Positions 62,501 to 64,000 of a stretch of DNA of 64,000 bases are shown here, piece by piece. The position numbers and the translations under genes are program-made. The notes below the pieces were generated by a model. The model did not search any database and was not told the DNA's origin. It worked only from the letters and a program-made list of their open reading frames with translations. This DNA comes from JBGSUZ01 sp043770095 (GTDB lineage: Bacteria; Bacillota; Clostridia; Peptostreptococcales; Acidaminobacteraceae): the NCBI GenBank assembly GCA_043770095.1, contig JAYVIR010000026.1, positions 1 to 64,000 of the forward strand, read 5' to 3'. How positions within the stretch are numbered: position 1 is the stretch's first letter; each line of letters starts with the position of its first letter.

Positions 62501-63390
62501 CACCGCTTTCTGAAATATTCCCAAGAGTCAAAGACGCTACAGGTGAAGCGCTCGTTAGCGGACTTGTTGGAACGTATGATTTAAGAAAACTTTCGGTAAA
62601 TGTTCTAACAGGCGCAAAGCCAAAAGTCTTCATTCCAGCTTTTCCAGGCACCAACTGCGAAATGGACACGATGAGAGCCTTCGAACTTGCGGGCGCCGAG
62701 GCACACGTTGAAGTCTTTAGAAACAAGACGGCTTCAGACGTTTCATACAGCATCGAAAGTTATATAAAAGCGGTTAGATCTTCCCAAATGATCGCACTTC
62801 CAGGTGGTTTCAGCGCAGGCGACGAACCGGATGGTTCAGGCAAATTCATCTGCAGCGTTCTTAGAAATCCAGAACTTGCTGAGGAAGTCATGAAGCTTCT
62901 TAGAGAAAGAGACGGCCTAATGATCGGTATTTGCAACGGCTTCCAAGCACTTGTAAAACTTGGTTTGGTCACTTACGGCGAAATCCGAACGTTAGAAGAC
63001 GATGCGCCTACGCTCACCTACAATACTTGTGGCAAGCACATCTCTAAAATTGTCAGCATCTCAAGCGTTAAAAACGATTCTCCTTGGCTTAAAAATGCGG
63101 AAGTCGGTGCTGAGTATCAAGTGGCGATGTCTCACGGCGAAGGCAGATTCTTCTGTAATGAGACATGGTATGAGCAGTTAAAGGCGAACGGCCAACTCGC
63201 AACACACTATGCGCCGGGGAGTAACTTAAATGGCTCAATGTTCGACATTGAAGGCATTACAAGCCCTGACGGCAGAATATTCGGTAAAATGGGCCATGCA
63301 GAGCGCATTGGTCATAATACCTACAAGAATATTCCAGGTCGCTATGATATGGGCATTTTTAAAGCTGGAGTTGCCTATTTTAAACGATAG
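59578..63390 (+). CDS. purL: phosphoribosylformylglycinamidine synthase, single-chain
   Basis: A 1270-residue fused enzyme for the fourth step of purine synthesis (FGAR + Gln + ATP to FGAM). In order: an N-terminal PurS-like domain, a linker, the duplicated AIR-synthase-like catalytic domains (YWSDHCRHTTF, NETHNHPTEIEPFGGAATC and GGKDSMSGT are visible) and a C-terminal glutaminase. The glutaminase Cys is in MIGICNGFQALVK; its His and Glu are in KMGHAERIGHN. Many Bacilli split this into PurS, PurL and PurQ; the fusion is the Proteobacterial and clostridial form. GGAGGTAAGGG lies before the ATG. No purine riboswitch was found in the 5' region. Confidence 0.96.
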   Translation: MVKRILVTKRPELDVEGTSLYKQIREFLQIDSIEKVTVYNGYDVEGLNDLEIDKAIECVFSEPNADFVSEQITLEAGEQVVFFKLLPGQYDQRADSAKQCIAILGLGQNVGLQCFRAVVLKGNPTPEALNSIKKFLINPVEALEIPAQAPLSTAVILPVPSDIHRYDGFNQMDEAALEAFIKGEGLAMNAEDLKMVQAYFQSEKREPSNTEIKVLDTYWSDHCRHTTFTTEITEVTYGETGETSAYSALLAKAEKEYHDMRQLVYGERAKTRPVTLMDLATINAKYLKKQGKLSDVLESEEINAATFETEVTFEDGSKAPYWILFKNETHNHPTEIEPFGGAATCLGGAIRDPLSGRALVYQGMRITGAADPRASLEETLAGKLPQRVITRGAAKGFSSYGNQIGLATGLVREYYHDGFLAKRMEVGAVVGAVPKDQVRRESPVSGDVILLIGGKTGIDGCGGATGSSKEHDEASLATCASEVQRGNAPEERKLQRLYSRADFAALVKKSNDFGAGGVSVAVGELADSLIINLDAVRSKYEGLDGTQLAISESQERMAVVVSPKDAAAVIALSASENLEAYQVAEVTDSGYLTMTWKGDTILHLKRAFVETNGAKREQSVVVKTETPDVDAALKNTLKEKKSLKAVVDNLAQSLNFCSQEGLVEMFDNSVGALSVHMPFGGRRQKTPTQAMVSRIPAYEVHGKNVTTATVMAAGYDPEVLSADPFSGGAKCTVEALAKVIAVGGELGKVKFSMQEYFEKLADDPKKWGNPYKALLGSAYALKGLELCAIGGKDSMSGTFKEKTVPPTLIAFAATVAESEHVVSPEFKAENEALYLIDVDKDAFGIPNFENLKTVYALYGKLIAADVIGSAMALEQGGLLGALIKMSFGNQIGVQMAPGFALMTNEWLQARYGALVFTIKTETSISPEAQALVSETLGLLIDMGLANKFGKTIATWSLETGKESIALGDVEKIWEAPLSEIFPRVKDATGEALVSGLVGTYDLRKLSVNVLTGAKPKVFIPAFPGTNCEMDTMRAFELAGAEAHVEVFRNKTASDVSYSIESYIKAVRSSQMIALPGGFSAGDEPDGSGKFICSVLRNPELAEEVMKLLRERDGLMIGICNGFQALVKLGLVTYGEIRTLEDDAPTLTYNTCGKHISKIVSISSVKNDSPWLKNAEVGAEYQVAMSHGEGRFFCNETWYEQLKANGQLATHYAPGSNLNGSMFDIEGITSPDGRIFGKMGHAERIGHNTYKNIPGRYDMGIFKAGVAYFKR

Positions 63391-63546
63391 AATATTCATT
63401 GAACAAATTTTAAGAAAATGACATTAAATATTCTTTTAAAAGTAGTTGAAGGTTTGCTTAAGAATTGGTAAGATAAGAGCAAGAGAAAAACACGAAGTAT
63501 CATACGAGTTAAAAACATAAATGTTCGTACTATTAGGAGGGACTTC
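63391..63546 (+). promoter_or_regulatory. purL-purE intergenic leader with a possible CGAA/TTCG pair
   Basis: This 156-base gap has AAAACACGAAGTAT and, further on, ATAAATGTTCGTAC. The CGAA and TTCG are inverted, as in PurR-box pairs of Bacilli, but match the consensus only in part. No guanine-riboswitch core was recognised. AGGAGGGAC precedes purE. Confidence 0.3.
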
Positions 63547-64000
63547 ATGAAAGTTGCTATATTGATGGGAAGCCATTCAGATCTTGAAATCGTTTCAAAA
63601 ACAGAAGCAATCTTAACGCAGTTTGGCATTGCAGTGGAAATGCACATTTTATCTGCTCACAGAACACCAGAAGAAGTTAAGGCATTCGTTAGCCGTGCAG
63701 AAGAGAATGGTTTTGAAGTGGTCATTGGGGCGGCAGGCAAAGCAGCACATTTGCCGGGTGTCATCGCATCGTATACGACGCTTCCTGTTATTGGATTGCC
63801 GCTTAAAGGTGGCATTATGGACGGACTCGACGCTCTTCTTGCGGTCGTGCAAATGCCTGCTGGCATTCCAGTTGCGACAGTGGCAGTCAATGGGGCTGAA
63901 AATGCAGGATTATTGGCAGTTCATATTCTCAGCATCAAATATCCTGAAATCAATCAAAAGTTAAAAGCTTATAGAGAGCAAATGAGAACAGACGTGCTTG
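63547..64000 (+). CDS. purE: N5-carboxyaminoimidazole ribonucleotide mutase (partial)
   Basis: Starts MKVAILMGSHSDLEIVSKTE behind AGGAGGGA and is cut by the window end after 151 codons. Class I PurE marks are present: MGSHSD and ILSAHRTPEE. It moves the carboxyl group from N5-CAIR to CAIR in purine synthesis. It follows purL in the same direction and is likely part of one pur cluster; the remaining genes should lie beyond the window. Confidence 0.93.
   Translation, partial: MKVAILMGSHSDLEIVSKTEAILTQFGIAVEMHILSAHRTPEEVKAFVSRAEENGFEVVIGAAGKAAHLPGVIASYTTLPVIGLPLKGGIMDGLDALLAVVQMPAGIPVATVAVNGAENAGLLAVHILSIKYPEINQKLKAYREQMRTDVL

Noticed and set aside
63391..63546. A purine riboswitch before purE
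   Set aside because: The conserved loop sequences of the guanine/adenine aptamer are absent.

Overview
The window looks like chromosomal DNA of a low-GC, motile, anaerobic Firmicute of the Clostridia type. I infer this from the AT-rich codon use, AGGAGG ribosome sites, two T-box leaders, a single-chain PurL, an in-frame selenocysteine UGA in a HesB-like protein, an MCP and several c-di-GMP enzymes. A Fusibacter-like organism would fit, but nothing here fixes the genus. No rRNA, tRNA, CRISPR array or intact mobile element was seen.

Layout. 1-6.8 kb: LytTR response regulator, a secreted protein, an ABC exporter pair, and an oxidoreductase/SDR pair. 6.8-8.5 kb: gene debris, namely a truncated repeat protein, an inverted histidine-kinase tail and a gene with two in-frame stops. 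8.6-12.6 kb: an acyltransferase-like/zinc-ribbon/esterase operon and a small Cys-rich protein, followed by a degenerate copy of that protein's 5' end and an IS3-type remnant. 12.7-17.5 kb: two membrane diguanylate cyclases and a GGNEF/HD-GYP protein. 17.6-24.2 kb: a GntR-controlled ECF transporter operon that ends in two SAM hydroxide adenosyltransferase paralogues flanking a GNAT. 24.3-28.7 kb (minus): PAS kinase, chemoreceptor and a transglutaminase-like secreted protein. 28.9-35.9 kb: an unrecognised protein, carbonic anhydrase, then MarR, nitroreductase, OYE, hydrolase and a GPH symporter. 36.2-37.8 kb: a divergent pair of a 56-residue exported peptide gene and an HTH/TPR regulator, a candidate RRNPP quorum-sensing module. 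38-41.8 kb: lipoprotein, MATE exporter, two small genes and an AbrB-type transporter. 41.9-47.8 kb: T-box-argG-argH, a solute-binding lipoprotein, T-box-lysS. 48.0-48.8 kb: a Sec/Cys pair of HesB-like proteins, each behind its own metalloregulator-like palindrome. 49-58.4 kb: membrane and envelope genes (phosphodiester glycosidase, serine hydrolase, VanY peptidase, beta-propeller protein, LysM/M23 peptidase behind a WalR-type box). 58.5-64 kb: LysR, purL, and purE cut by the window end.

The best candidates for something new are the divergent peptide/HTH-TPR pair with a 22-bp palindrome whose arms hold both -35 boxes, the selenoprotein/Cys-paralogue pair with a bSECIS hairpin present only in the UGA copy, and the ECF transporter operon that ends in two SAM-cleaving enzymes.
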